From NCBI GenBank assembly GCA_030656145.1, contig JAUSOF010000095.1:90079-154078 (forward strand): a stretch of DNA of 64,000 bases. Direction: 5' to 3'. A model generated the notes under the pieces. It made no database searches. It was not told the origin of the DNA and was given only the letters and a program-made list of their open reading frames with translations. Shown here one piece after another: positions 52,006-60,527 of the stretch (positions are counted from its first letter, which is position 1; the number at the start of each line of letters is the position of its first letter). A program made the translations under genes and the position numbers. This stretch comes from Pseudomonas sp. (lineage in GTDB: Bacteria; Pseudomonadota; Gammaproteobacteria; Pseudomonadales; Pseudomonadaceae).

Positions 52006-52018
52006 GATATAACATAAC
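52006..52018. promoter_or_regulatory. Zur-like box upstream of the third CobW GTPase
   Basis: GATATAACATAAC differs by one base from GTTATA-N2-ATAAC. It lies 23 bases upstream of the GTPase start and about 173 bases upstream of the histidine-rich gene, which is read away from it. Confidence 0.8.
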
Positions 52019-52041
52019 AAAAATACTCCCGGAGACACCTC

Positions 52042-53013
52042 ATGCGTAAAGTCCCAGTGACAGTTCTCACCGGCTATTTGGGCGCGGGCAAGACCACGCT
52101 GCTCAATCGCATCCTTTCCGAGCAACACGGCAAGCGCTACGCCGTGATCGTTAATGAGTTCGGCGAACTGGGGATCGATAACGACCTGGTCGTGGGCGCC
52201 GATGAAGAAGTGTTCGAAATGAACAATGGCTGCGTCTGCTGCACCGTGCGCGGCGATTTGATTCGCATCATCTCGGGCCTGATGAAACGGCTTAACCGCT
52301 TTGACGCCATCATTCTGGAAACCACTGGCCTGGCCGATCCGGCTCCGGTGGCGCAGACCTTCTTTGTCGATGATGAGGTGCGCGAGAAAACCGCGCTGGA
52401 TGCCGTGGTCACCGTAGTCGATGCCCTGCACCTGCCCAGCCAGCTGGTTAATAGCCCGGAAGCCGCCGAGCAGATCGCCTTCGCCGACGTGGTGCTGCTG
52501 AATAAAGTGGACTTGGTCAGCCCAGAGCAGCTTGCCGAACTGAAACAGCGCATCGCAGGGATCAATTCGTTTGCCAAGATCCTGCACAGCAATCATTGCG
52601 ACGTGCCGCTGGATCAACTGCTCGACCTCGGCTCCTTCGATCTGGACCGAATCATGTCCATCGAACCCGGCTTTCTCACGGAAGAGCATGCCCACGAACA
52701 CGACGACGCGGTAAAAAGCGTTTCGCTGACCACCGACACGCCGATTAGCGGCGATACATTCGATGAGTGGATCGGCACCCTACTGAGCACCCAAGGTGCC
52801 GATATTCTGCGCTGCAAGGGCATCCTCAGTCTCGACGGCATCGATCAGCGTTATGTATTCCAGGGCGTGCACATGCTCGCCGATGGTGCCCTGACGCAGC
52901 CCTGGGGCAGTGATGAATCGCGCCTGAGCCGCCTGGTGTTTATCGGCCGCAATCTCGATGAAGCGGCCCTGCGCGCCGGGTTTATCGGCTGCCAGGCGCT
53001 GCCGCATGGATAA
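52042..53013 (+). CDS. COG0523 (CobW) GTPase, zinc-island paralogue
   Basis: A 323-residue G3E GTPase. TGYLGAGKTTLLNRIL is Walker A, EMNNGCVCCTVRGDLI holds CVCC, ILETTGLADPAPVAQTFF follows, and LLNKVDLV is NKxD. A short His-rich loop, EEHAHEHDD, is between the GTPase and CobW_C domains and could carry zinc. A Zur-like box sits in front. The WD40 gene starts 5 codons before the GTPase stop, so they are co-translated. Confidence 0.94.
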   Translation: MRKVPVTVLTGYLGAGKTTLLNRILSEQHGKRYAVIVNEFGELGIDNDLVVGADEEVFEMNNGCVCCTVRGDLIRIISGLMKRLNRFDAIILETTGLADPAPVAQTFFVDDEVREKTALDAVVTVVDALHLPSQLVNSPEAAEQIAFADVVLLNKVDLVSPEQLAELKQRIAGINSFAKILHSNHCDVPLDQLLDLGSFDLDRIMSIEPGFLTEEHAHEHDDAVKSVSLTTDTPISGDTFDEWIGTLLSTQGADILRCKGILSLDGIDQRYVFQGVHMLADGALTQPWGSDESRLSRLVFIGRNLDEAALRAGFIGCQALPHG

Positions 53014-54028
53014 ACCCACGTCATTTATCGAAGAGCTGGGCGAGGTCTGGCAGCTGACCGACTACGTGGTGGCCTGCTGCTTCGATGGCGCAGGCAATCT
53101 TGCCGTTGCGCTGGGCGACGGTACGCTGTTTATCGTCCCCGCCGAGGGCCAAGCACCCTTGACCATTCAGGCCCACAGCGGTGCCTGCCTGAGCCTCTGC
53201 GCAGCGCCTGGCCAGGGGTTTCTCAGCGGCGGCGATGACGGCCGTTTTCTAGCCATTGCAGTGGACGGCAGCATGGCCCAACTCGGTCACTATCCAGGCC
53301 GCTGGGTTGAGCATGTGCACAGCCATAGCAGCGGGTTGTTGGCCTGCTCGGCGGGTAAACAGCTGCACCTGATTAAACCCGATCGCAGCGCCGTAGCCAT
53401 TGAGCACCCAAGCACCATCGGCGGTTTGAGCTTTTCACCCGATGGCCGCCAGCTCGCCGTTGCGCACTACGGCGGGGTCAGTGTGCACTGGACATTAGTC
53501 GGCGGCGCCAAGCCAAAGGTTTTGCAGTGGACGGGCTCACACCGGGCGGTGACCTGGAGCCCAGATGCTCGTTTCGTGCTCACCAGCATGCAGGAAAACT
53601 GCATCCGTGGCTGGCGTCTGAAAGAGCCGCAAGACCTGCACATGAGCGGCTACAGCACCCGGGTAAGATCCTGGGCATGGCTGCACGGCGGTCGCTGGCT
53701 CGCCACCAGTGCCGGGGATTGCGTGGTGTGCTGGCCGTTCAAAAAACGCAGCGGCCCTATGGGCGAAGCGCCGACCACCTTGGCCTGTCGCGAGAATGCT
53801 TTGGTCAGCGCAGTCGCCGGCGACCCACTACTGCCATTAGTCGCAGTAGGCTATGAAGATGGCCTGGTGTTGATTGCTGAACTCGATGAAAACGCCACCA
53901 CAGAACGCGCCGTGATGATCAAATCGCCAGGTAACGGCGCAGTCTCGAGCATGGCATTTGCGCCACACGGCAAGCGCTTGGTGGTCGGTACAACCGAAGG
54001 CTTCGTCGGCATCATGCCCATGGCCTGA
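53006..54028 (+). CDS. WD40-type beta-propeller protein coupled to a zinc GTPase
   Basis: A 340-residue protein read as a WD40-like propeller: repeats such as GLSFSPDGRQLAVAHYGGVSVHWTL, AVTWSPDARFVLTSMQENCIRGWRL and SSMAFAPHGKRLVVGTTEGFVGIM recur at about 40-residue steps. No signal peptide. It overlaps the COG0523 gene by 8 bases, implying equal amounts. A scaffold that presents client proteins to the chaperone is an attractive but untested idea. Several cysteines (VACCFDG, GDCVVCW) might bind metal. Confidence 0.85.
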   Translation: MDKPTSFIEELGEVWQLTDYVVACCFDGAGNLAVALGDGTLFIVPAEGQAPLTIQAHSGACLSLCAAPGQGFLSGGDDGRFLAIAVDGSMAQLGHYPGRWVEHVHSHSSGLLACSAGKQLHLIKPDRSAVAIEHPSTIGGLSFSPDGRQLAVAHYGGVSVHWTLVGGAKPKVLQWTGSHRAVTWSPDARFVLTSMQENCIRGWRLKEPQDLHMSGYSTRVRSWAWLHGGRWLATSAGDCVVCWPFKKRSGPMGEAPTTLACRENALVSAVAGDPLLPLVAVGYEDGLVLIAELDENATTERAVMIKSPGNGAVSSMAFAPHGKRLVVGTTEGFVGIMPMA

Positions 54029-54054
54029 AAATGCCACATACCAAGGATCAACAC

Positions 54055-54426
54055 ATGCTTTTGAGTAAACGGGATCAAGCACGCCAAGAGCGGCATCTGA
54101 TTGCTTGCTTGACTGAAGCTTGCGAGACAGCCAAGGCCGAAATTGTCGGCTTCCAGTGGCTGACCCATGACGTCGATTACCAACGTTTCCCGGCTAGCCT
54201 GCGGGTGATCTGGATCTTCGCCAGCCAGGCGGAACAGGACGCAGCCATCGCCAAGGGGCAGGATCGCCTGATGCAGGAACTGACCGCTACCGCCTTGCGG
54301 GCAGCGGCGATTCAACTCGAAACGCCTGCGGCCCATGTGCACTTCGACAACGAACAAAGCTGCCTGCGGGTCGACGCCGGCAACTGGCAACAACGCCTGG
54401 CGCGCCAGCGTTCGAGCAAGCGCTAA
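54055..54426 (+). CDS. Conserved hypothetical protein, island tail
   Basis: A 123-residue soluble protein. A conserved-looking block reads IVGFQWLTHDVDYQRFPASLRVIWIF; no known motif is recognised. AAGGA lies 8 bases before ATG 54055; an ATG at 54031 in frame is the alternative. It follows the WD40 gene by 26 bases and precedes the DUF1289 gene by 3, so all three may be one transcript. Function unknown. Confidence 0.65.
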   Translation: MLLSKRDQARQERHLIACLTEACETAKAEIVGFQWLTHDVDYQRFPASLRVIWIFASQAEQDAAIAKGQDRLMQELTATALRAAAIQLETPAAHVHFDNEQSCLRVDAGNWQQRLARQRSSKR

Positions 54427-54429
54427 CGC

Positions 54430-54612
54430 ATGGCCAAGGAGATTGAAAACCCCTGTACGTCCCTCTGCCAGTTGAGCGGCGACCTGTGCCTGAGCTGCGG
54501 GCGCAGCAAGGCCGAGATCAAGCAATGGAGGCGCATGAAGCGCCCGGAAAAAATGGCCGCCGTGCAGCGCGCCAGCCAACGCCTGAAAAGCCTGAGCAAG
54601 AAGAAATCCTGA
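54430..54612 (+). CDS. DUF1289 family small cysteine protein
   Basis: A 60-residue protein. NPCTSLCQLSGDLCLSCGRS has the CxxxC...CxxC motif of DUF1289, which looks like a small metal (Fe-S or zinc) site, then a basic helical tail. Three bases after the previous gene. Function unknown. Confidence 0.9.
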   Translation: MAKEIENPCTSLCQLSGDLCLSCGRSKAEIKQWRRMKRPEKMAAVQRASQRLKSLSKKKS

Positions 54613-54633
54613 CCGTGCATCGCCAGGGGGCAT

Positions 54634-54679
54634 GCCACGGTTTCGCTGAAATGATCAGGCTGACGCGAAAAACCGTGGC
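54634..54679. repeat. Long hairpin after the DUF1289 gene
   Basis: GCCACGGTTTCGC (54634-54646) pairs with GCGAAAAACCGTGGC (54665-54679) apart from a two-base bulge. There is no T-run, so it is more a stabilising or attenuating hairpin than a classical terminator. Confidence 0.6.
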
Positions 54680-54756
54680 CGGCCTGCGGTTACTGCCCTG
54701 ATACTGCCGACCCAGTGCTGCTAGCTTATGAATAGACTCATCGTTATGGAACGCCC

Positions 54757-55722
54757 ATGCCCCCTCGCCTGATCATTCTGCTCTGCACCCTGCTGCTAAG
54801 CGCCTGCAACGAGCCACCGAGCGCCAGCTGGAACCTGACCGAACAGGCCGGCGTGTTCAGCGTCAGCTTCGACGCCAAGGCCGAGCATGTGCTGGTCGGC
54901 AGCGTGCGCCATGGCGGCAGTCTGTGGCAGCTCAGCGACCGTAAACGCTTATATGACTGGAACCACCAGGCCGAAGGTTTTTCCTTACTCAGCGCCACAG
55001 CGCTGGCAGCCAACGGTCGCTTCGCCGCCACCGGCGAGGGTCGCCAGCTGACCCTGTGGGACAGCGGTACTGGCCAGCCGCTGGGCAGCTGGCTGCTGGA
55101 CGGGCAGATCCAGTCCCTGGCTGTCAGCGACGATGGCGGGCGCATTCTCAGCGGCCTGCGCGACCACAGCGCGGTACTCCTGGACACCCGCCTGGGCCAG
55201 CCGCTGGCACGCATCCGCCATGGCAGCACGGTGCAGGCGGTGGTCATCAGCCGCGATGGGCGCCTGGGCGCAACAGGCGCCGACGATGGCGTGGTGCAGC
55301 TGTGGGACCTGGATAACGGCAAGGCACTGTTGACCTGGCGCTTCGCCAGCGGCCTGAGCAGCCTGGCCCTGAGTGACGACCAGCGCCTGCTGTTTGCCGG
55401 CCGGTATCACGGCAAAGGGCGCATCTGGCAACTGAGTGACGGCCAGCAGCTCACCGAAATCGGCCATGAGCGCGGCTCTATCAGCACCGCACGCTTCAGC
55501 AGCGATGGTCGCGAACTGTTGACCGGCAGTCCCGACGGCAGCACCAGCCTGTGGTCCCTGAGCGACGGACAGCGCCTGCAACACTGGCGTGCACCGCGCC
55601 AGAGTTTCTACAGCAATCGTGGCCGGGCCGTGCTGGCGGTGGCCTTCGCCCAGACGCCCGGGCTCTATTACAGCGCCCTGTCCGATGGCCGGCTGCTGCA
55701 TTGGCAACGTCGCGGGCCTTGA
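54757..55722 (+). CDS. WD40 repeat lipoprotein
   Basis: A 321-residue lipoprotein: signal MPPRLIILLCTLLLSAC ends in a lipobox LLSAC. Seven propeller repeats follow, e.g. SLWQLSDRKRLYDWN, LTLWDSGTGQPLGSW, VQLWDLDNGKALLTW and GRIWQLSDGQQLTEI, roughly 40 residues apart. The W-D/Q-x-x motif ends each blade. It probably acts at the outer membrane inner face. It belongs to a different WD40 group from the gene at 53006. Single gene. Confidence 0.88.
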   Translation: MPPRLIILLCTLLLSACNEPPSASWNLTEQAGVFSVSFDAKAEHVLVGSVRHGGSLWQLSDRKRLYDWNHQAEGFSLLSATALAANGRFAATGEGRQLTLWDSGTGQPLGSWLLDGQIQSLAVSDDGGRILSGLRDHSAVLLDTRLGQPLARIRHGSTVQAVVISRDGRLGATGADDGVVQLWDLDNGKALLTWRFASGLSSLALSDDQRLLFAGRYHGKGRIWQLSDGQQLTEIGHERGSISTARFSSDGRELLTGSPDGSTSLWSLSDGQRLQHWRAPRQSFYSNRGRAVLAVAFAQTPGLYYSALSDGRLLHWQRRGP

Positions 55723-56219
55723 GGCATACCCCGCGCCGCTTTGCCTCCCGGATCGGCCGCCAACCGTAGCCCTGATTGCGTGGCACGGTTGAGCGCTGTC
55801 GAGGCCCGGCCGGAGTCGAAACGCGCGCATGGAACTGGGCGTTCCCCAGCGCCTACAGGCACCCACAAGCCGATGGACGCAATGGCCCCAGTTTGTGGCG
55901 CGACAGCGCGGCGCGCTGGACGACGGGCACCCTCTTATCAAAAAAAATCAGTTATTTTCTGTTTTATTAGCGCGCTAGCCCTTATGCAACCGCTATCAGG
56001 GACATAGCCCTGGCATTACCCACCGGCCGGTTCGGGCAGAACAGCCACGGTGAAAGACGCACCCTGCTAAGCCATGGCCGCCCAGTAGATCGCGGGCTGC
56101 AGCGCCGTATCCGCCAGGCAGCATAGAGATCGCAGCAATTACCCCCTAAACTCTCGGCCATACGCACTCGACTGAGTGCGACCTTACTGTTGATCTTGTC
56201 GTTATCAGGGATAGTCATC
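55723..56219. other. Gene-free gap before the RND operon
   Basis: About 500 bases. It contains an AT-rich patch (about 55937-55970) and, near the right end, ACTCGACTGAGTGC (56165-56178), a small palindrome that could be an operator for the pump. No gene is supported. Confidence 0.45.
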
Positions 56220-57314
56220 GTGAACCTTCGCGCCTTCTTCTACTTGTGCCTGCCGCTCAGCCTGTTGCTGAGCGCGTGCGGCCAGCCCCCCGCCCCGCAG
56301 GAACAGGCACCACGCCTGGCCAAGCTGTTTACCGTGGAAGACCCGGCAGCGCAGCGCCTGCGCGAATTCCCGGCGCGGCTCAAGGCCACCGAGGAAGCCG
56401 AGCTGTCCTTCCGCATCGGTGGCCAGCTAAAAAGCCTGGAGGTGCTACAGGGTCAGCAGGTCAAGCGCGGCCAATTGATTGCCAGCATCGAAGACACCGA
56501 CCAGCGCCTGCGGGTGCGTGATCGCCAGGCCAGCTTCGACCTGGCCAACGCCCAGTACCAGCGCATCGCCAAACTGCTGGAGCGGCAGCTGATCTCCCGT
56601 TCCGAACACGACCAGCGCAAGGCCAACCGTGACTCGGCCAGCGCCGCACTCAGCCTGGCCCTCCAGGAGCTTGAGTACACCCGCATCCTTGCCCCCTTCG
56701 ACGGTGTAGTGGCCAACACCCACGTGGACAATTTCCAGGTGGTGCAGGCCAAACAACCAATCGTCACCCTGCAGAGCGGCGACAGCCTGGATGTGTTGTT
56801 CCAGCTGCCGGAAAACCTGCTGACCAACCTGCGCAGCCGTGAAGACAGCCTCAACTACCACCCCAGCGTGACCCTCGACAGCCTGCCCGACCGCGAGTTC
56901 GAGGCGGTGTACAAGGAGCACAGCACCCAGCCCGACCCGCGCACCCTGACCTATCAGGTCACCTTGTCCATGCCCCGCCCCGAGGAGCTCAATCTGCTGC
57001 CCGGCATGAGCGCCACGGTCAGGGTGGATTTCGCCCAGCTTTCGCGCACCCCGGACAATCGCCTGCTGGTGCCGGTGGAAGCGGTATTCAGCGCCGACGC
57101 CGGCCCGGCCAGCGCCAAGCAGGTCTGGGTGGTGCGCGAGCAGGACGGCGTGCTGTACCTGAGCGGCCGAGCCGTGGAGGTGGGCCAGCTCAACCGCGAC
57201 AGCATCGAGGTGCTCAGTGGCCTGGAGCCTGGCGAGCAGATAGTGGCCGTCGGCGGCGCCGAGCTGGAAGAAGGCCAGGCGATAAGGCCCTGGGTACGCG
57301 AGCGGGGACTGTAA
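56220..57314 (+). CDS. RND efflux periplasmic adaptor (lipoprotein)
   Basis: A 364-residue membrane fusion protein. The signal LCLPLSLLLSAC ends in a lipobox. The biotinyl-lipoyl halves are visible (SFRIGGQLKSLEVLQGQQVKRGQLI and RILAPFDGVVANTHVDNFQVVQAKQPIV, given in parts), flanking a helical hairpin of about 65 residues. It starts at GTG 56220 after AGGG; TTG 56190 in frame is an alternative. It joins the permease 57315, separated by no bases. Substrate unknown. Confidence 0.9.
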   Translation: MNLRAFFYLCLPLSLLLSACGQPPAPQEQAPRLAKLFTVEDPAAQRLREFPARLKATEEAELSFRIGGQLKSLEVLQGQQVKRGQLIASIEDTDQRLRVRDRQASFDLANAQYQRIAKLLERQLISRSEHDQRKANRDSASAALSLALQELEYTRILAPFDGVVANTHVDNFQVVQAKQPIVTLQSGDSLDVLFQLPENLLTNLRSREDSLNYHPSVTLDSLPDREFEAVYKEHSTQPDPRTLTYQVTLSMPRPEELNLLPGMSATVRVDFAQLSRTPDNRLLVPVEAVFSADAGPASAKQVWVVREQDGVLYLSGRAVEVGQLNRDSIEVLSGLEPGEQIVAVGGAELEEGQAIRPWVRERGL

Positions 57315-60300
57315 ATGGATATCGCCGGCTATTTTATCCAGCGCAGGGTCACCAGCTGGCTGGTGACCCTGGTCTTGGGCATCGGTGGCTTGATGGCCTT
57401 TCTCGGCATCGGCCGCCTGGAAGACCCCTCCTTCACCCTGAAAAACGCCATGGTCATCACCAGCTACCCCGGCGCCTCGCCGCAGCAGGTGGAAGAAGAA
57501 GTCAGCTACCCGCTGGAAAACGCCATCCAGCAATTGCCGTCGATCAAGAAGGTCACCTCGATCTCCAGCGCCGGGCTGTCGCAGATCAGCCTGGAGCTGC
57601 ACAGCCACTACAAAGCCGAGCAGATCCCGCAGATCTGGGACGAGTTGCGGCGCAAGATCAACGACCTGCAGCCCAACCTGCCACCGGGGGTCAATCCGCC
57701 GCAGATCCGTGACGACTTCAGCGATGTGTTCGGCTTCTTCCTGCTGGTCACCGGCGAGGGCTACAGCGCCCAGGAGCTGCGCGACTTCGCCGACTACCTG
57801 CGGCGTGAGCTGGTGCTGCTGCCGGGCGTGGGCAAGGTGACGCTGGCCGGCGCGCGCCAGGAACAGGTGCAGGTGGAAATCTCGCGCAGCAAGATGAGCG
57901 CCCTGGGCATCGCCCCGCAGCGCCTGGCCCAAGTGCTGAGCCAGCAAAACGTGGTGTCCAACGCCGGGCGCGTTCTGGTCGGCAGCGAGTCGATTCGCCT
58001 GCACCCCACCGGCGAGCTGCAGGATGTACGCGAGCTGGAACGGCTGATCATCAGCGATCCAGGCAGCTCGCAGCAGGTCACCCTGGGCGATATCGCCCAG
58101 GTCAGCCGCGGCTTCAGTGAAGCACCGAGCAACCTTTATCGCATGAACGGGCAACCCGCCCTGACCCTGGGCGTGTCCTTCGCGCCCAAGGTCAACGTGG
58201 TGGACGTCGGTGCGACCCTCAATGCGCGCCTGGCCGAGCTGGACGCCCAGCGCCCGGCCGGCATGCAGCTGCAGGTGTTCTATGACCAGGCGGCTGAAGT
58301 GCAGGCCTCGGTGCAGGGCTTCGTGCTCAACTTCGTCGCCTCGGTGGTGATTGTGATCGCCGTGCTGCTGGTCTTCATGGGCATGCGCAGTGGCCTGCTG
58401 ATCGGCCTGATCCTGGCCCTGACGGTACTCGGCAGCTTTATCTTCATGCGCCTGCTGGGTATCGAGCTGCAACGCATTTCGCTGGGAGCCCTGGTGATCT
58501 CCCTCGGCATGCTGGTGGACAACGCCATTGTCGTGGTCGAAGGCATTCTGGTCGGTCGCCAACGCGGCCAGAGCACCCTCGACGCCGCGCGGGGCATCGT
58601 CAAGCAAACCAATCTGCCGCTGCTCGGTGCGACCCTGATTGCAATCATCGCCTTCGCCCCCATCGGCCTGTCCGATGACTCCACCGGCGAGTTCTGCCTG
58701 TCATTGTTCCAGGTGTTGATGATTTCCCTGCTGCTGAGCTGGGTCACCGCCATCACCCTCACCCCGTTTTTCGCCAGCCTGTTCTTCCGTGACAACCAGA
58801 CACTGATCGGCCAACCCCAGGGCGATCCCTATGGCGGCGTGATTTTCAGCGCCTACCGCGCCCTGCTCGACGTGGCCCTGCAGCGCCGCAGCCTGACCCT
58901 GGGGCTGCTGAGCGTGCTGCTGGTAGTCGCCATCGCCGGCTTCGGCAACGTGCGCCAGAGCTTCTTTCCGCCGTCCAACACACCGATGTTCTTTATCGAC
59001 CTGTGGCTGCCCCAGGGCACGGATATTCGCTACACCGAGCAACTGGTGGCCGAGCTGGATCAGCATGTGCTGGCGCAGGAAGGCGTGACCACGGTCAGCA
59101 GCACCATCGGCCAGGGCGCGCTGCGCTTTATCCTCACCTACGCCCCGCAGAAGCAGTACCCCAACTATGCCCAACTGCTGGTGCGCACCGATGACCTGGC
59201 GCGTATCGAGCCACTGATCAACCAGCTGGAACTGCATGTCGCCGAGCAGTACCCGCAGATCAAACCCAAGTTCAAACAGCTGATGCTCGGCCCCGGCAAC
59301 GACAGCAAGATCGAGGCACGCTTCAGTGGTCCCAACCCCGAAGTGCTGCGCCAACTGGGCAGTGAAGCCATCCGCCGGATGCGCCAGGACCCGGTCGCCA
59401 ACGCGGTGACCCATGACTGGCACGAACGCACCAAGCTGATTCGCCCACAATTTGCCGAAGCCCGCGCGCGCGAACTGGGCGTGGACAAAAGCGAGCTGGA
59501 CGACCTGCTGCGCATGAGCTTCTCGGGCACGAATGTCGGCTTGTACCGTGATGGCACGCGCCTGCTGCCGATCGTTGCCCGCACCCCGGATAACGAACGG
59601 CTGAATGCCGACAGCCTCAACGACCTGCAGGTGTGGAGTACTGCCCGTGGCGGTTACCTGCCCATTGAACAGGTGCTGCTGGGCTTCAGCACCGAATGGG
59701 AAGACCCATTGATCATGCGCCTGGATCGCAAGCGCACCCTCACCGTACAAGCCGACCCGGCCCTGCTCAGCGGCGAGACTGCCGCGCAGCTGTTCGCCCG
59801 CATTCGCCCCGCGATCGAGGCCATGCCACTGCAGGACGGTTACAGCCTGGAATGGGGCGGCGAGTACGAAAGCTCCAGCGATGCGCAGGCCGCCGTGTTT
59901 GGCAGCCTGCCGCTGGGCTATCTGGCGATGTTCATGATCACCATTTTGCTCTTCGACTCGTTCAAGCGCGCCGCCGTGATCTGGCTCACCGTACCGCTGG
60001 CAATGATCGGCGTGACCCTGGGCTTTCTAATCACCGGCATTCCATTCGGCTTTATGGCCCTGCTGGGGCTGCTCAGCCTGAGCGGTATGCTGGTGAAAAA
60101 CGGCATTGTCCTGGTCGATGAAATCCAGCTACAGCTGGCCAGCGGCAAAGACCCGCAGCAGGCGGTTGAAGACGCCGCCATCAGCCGCGTGCGCCCGGTA
60201 TCCATGGCCGCCCTGACCACCATCCTGGGCATGAGCCCGCTGCTTGCCGATGCCTTCTTCCAAAGCATGGCGGTGGTGATCATGTTCGGCCTGGGCTTCG

Positions 60301-60410
60301 CCACCGTGCTGACCCTGGTGGTGCTGCCAGTACTGTATTGCGTGTTTTATGGGATACGGCAACAGCGGGGAGCAGAGGCCTTGAACGCGACTAATTCAAG
60401 CGCCGTTTGA
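57315..60410 (+). CDS. RND efflux transporter permease
   Basis: A 1031-residue RND pump with two sets of six membrane helices and large periplasmic loops. The helix 4 motif normally VDDAIVVVEN is GMLVDNAIVVVEGIL, keeping the first Asp but with Asn in the second place. Other motifs, such as GRLEDPSFTLKNAMVITSYPGAS and VLVDEIQLQLASGK, are typical of a subgroup near AcrB. No outer membrane channel gene follows, so it must borrow a TolC/OprM-type protein. No regulator is adjacent either. Confidence 0.92.
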   Translation: MDIAGYFIQRRVTSWLVTLVLGIGGLMAFLGIGRLEDPSFTLKNAMVITSYPGASPQQVEEEVSYPLENAIQQLPSIKKVTSISSAGLSQISLELHSHYKAEQIPQIWDELRRKINDLQPNLPPGVNPPQIRDDFSDVFGFFLLVTGEGYSAQELRDFADYLRRELVLLPGVGKVTLAGARQEQVQVEISRSKMSALGIAPQRLAQVLSQQNVVSNAGRVLVGSESIRLHPTGELQDVRELERLIISDPGSSQQVTLGDIAQVSRGFSEAPSNLYRMNGQPALTLGVSFAPKVNVVDVGATLNARLAELDAQRPAGMQLQVFYDQAAEVQASVQGFVLNFVASVVIVIAVLLVFMGMRSGLLIGLILALTVLGSFIFMRLLGIELQRISLGALVISLGMLVDNAIVVVEGILVGRQRGQSTLDAARGIVKQTNLPLLGATLIAIIAFAPIGLSDDSTGEFCLSLFQVLMISLLLSWVTAITLTPFFASLFFRDNQTLIGQPQGDPYGGVIFSAYRALLDVALQRRSLTLGLLSVLLVVAIAGFGNVRQSFFPPSNTPMFFIDLWLPQGTDIRYTEQLVAELDQHVLAQEGVTTVSSTIGQGALRFILTYAPQKQYPNYAQLLVRTDDLARIEPLINQLELHVAEQYPQIKPKFKQLMLGPGNDSKIEARFSGPNPEVLRQLGSEAIRRMRQDPVANAVTHDWHERTKLIRPQFAEARARELGVDKSELDDLLRMSFSGTNVGLYRDGTRLLPIVARTPDNERLNADSLNDLQVWSTARGGYLPIEQVLLGFSTEWEDPLIMRLDRKRTLTVQADPALLSGETAAQLFARIRPAIEAMPLQDGYSLEWGGEYESSSDAQAAVFGSLPLGYLAMFMITILLFDSFKRAAVIWLTVPLAMIGVTLGFLITGIPFGFMALLGLLSLSGMLVKNGIVLVDEIQLQLASGKDPQQAVEDAAISRVRPVSMAALTTILGMSPLLADAFFQSMAVVIMFGLGFATVLTLVVLPVLYCVFYGIRQQRGAEALNATNSSAV

Positions 60411-60527
60411 GAGAATCGGCAGCAGGCATGACCTGGATCTATGTTTGCAATCGGCTACAGAGTGAAGATTTCAATAATTGATGCCGCACGCATCGCGATT
60501 ACGTATTAGCCACTCAGAGAGCCGATC

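Noticed and set aside
56445..58607. A 720-codon open frame antisense to the RND adaptor and permease
   Set aside because: It is a shadow of high-GC codon use on the other strand. It has no ribosome site or domain, and the sense frame is a full RND permease.
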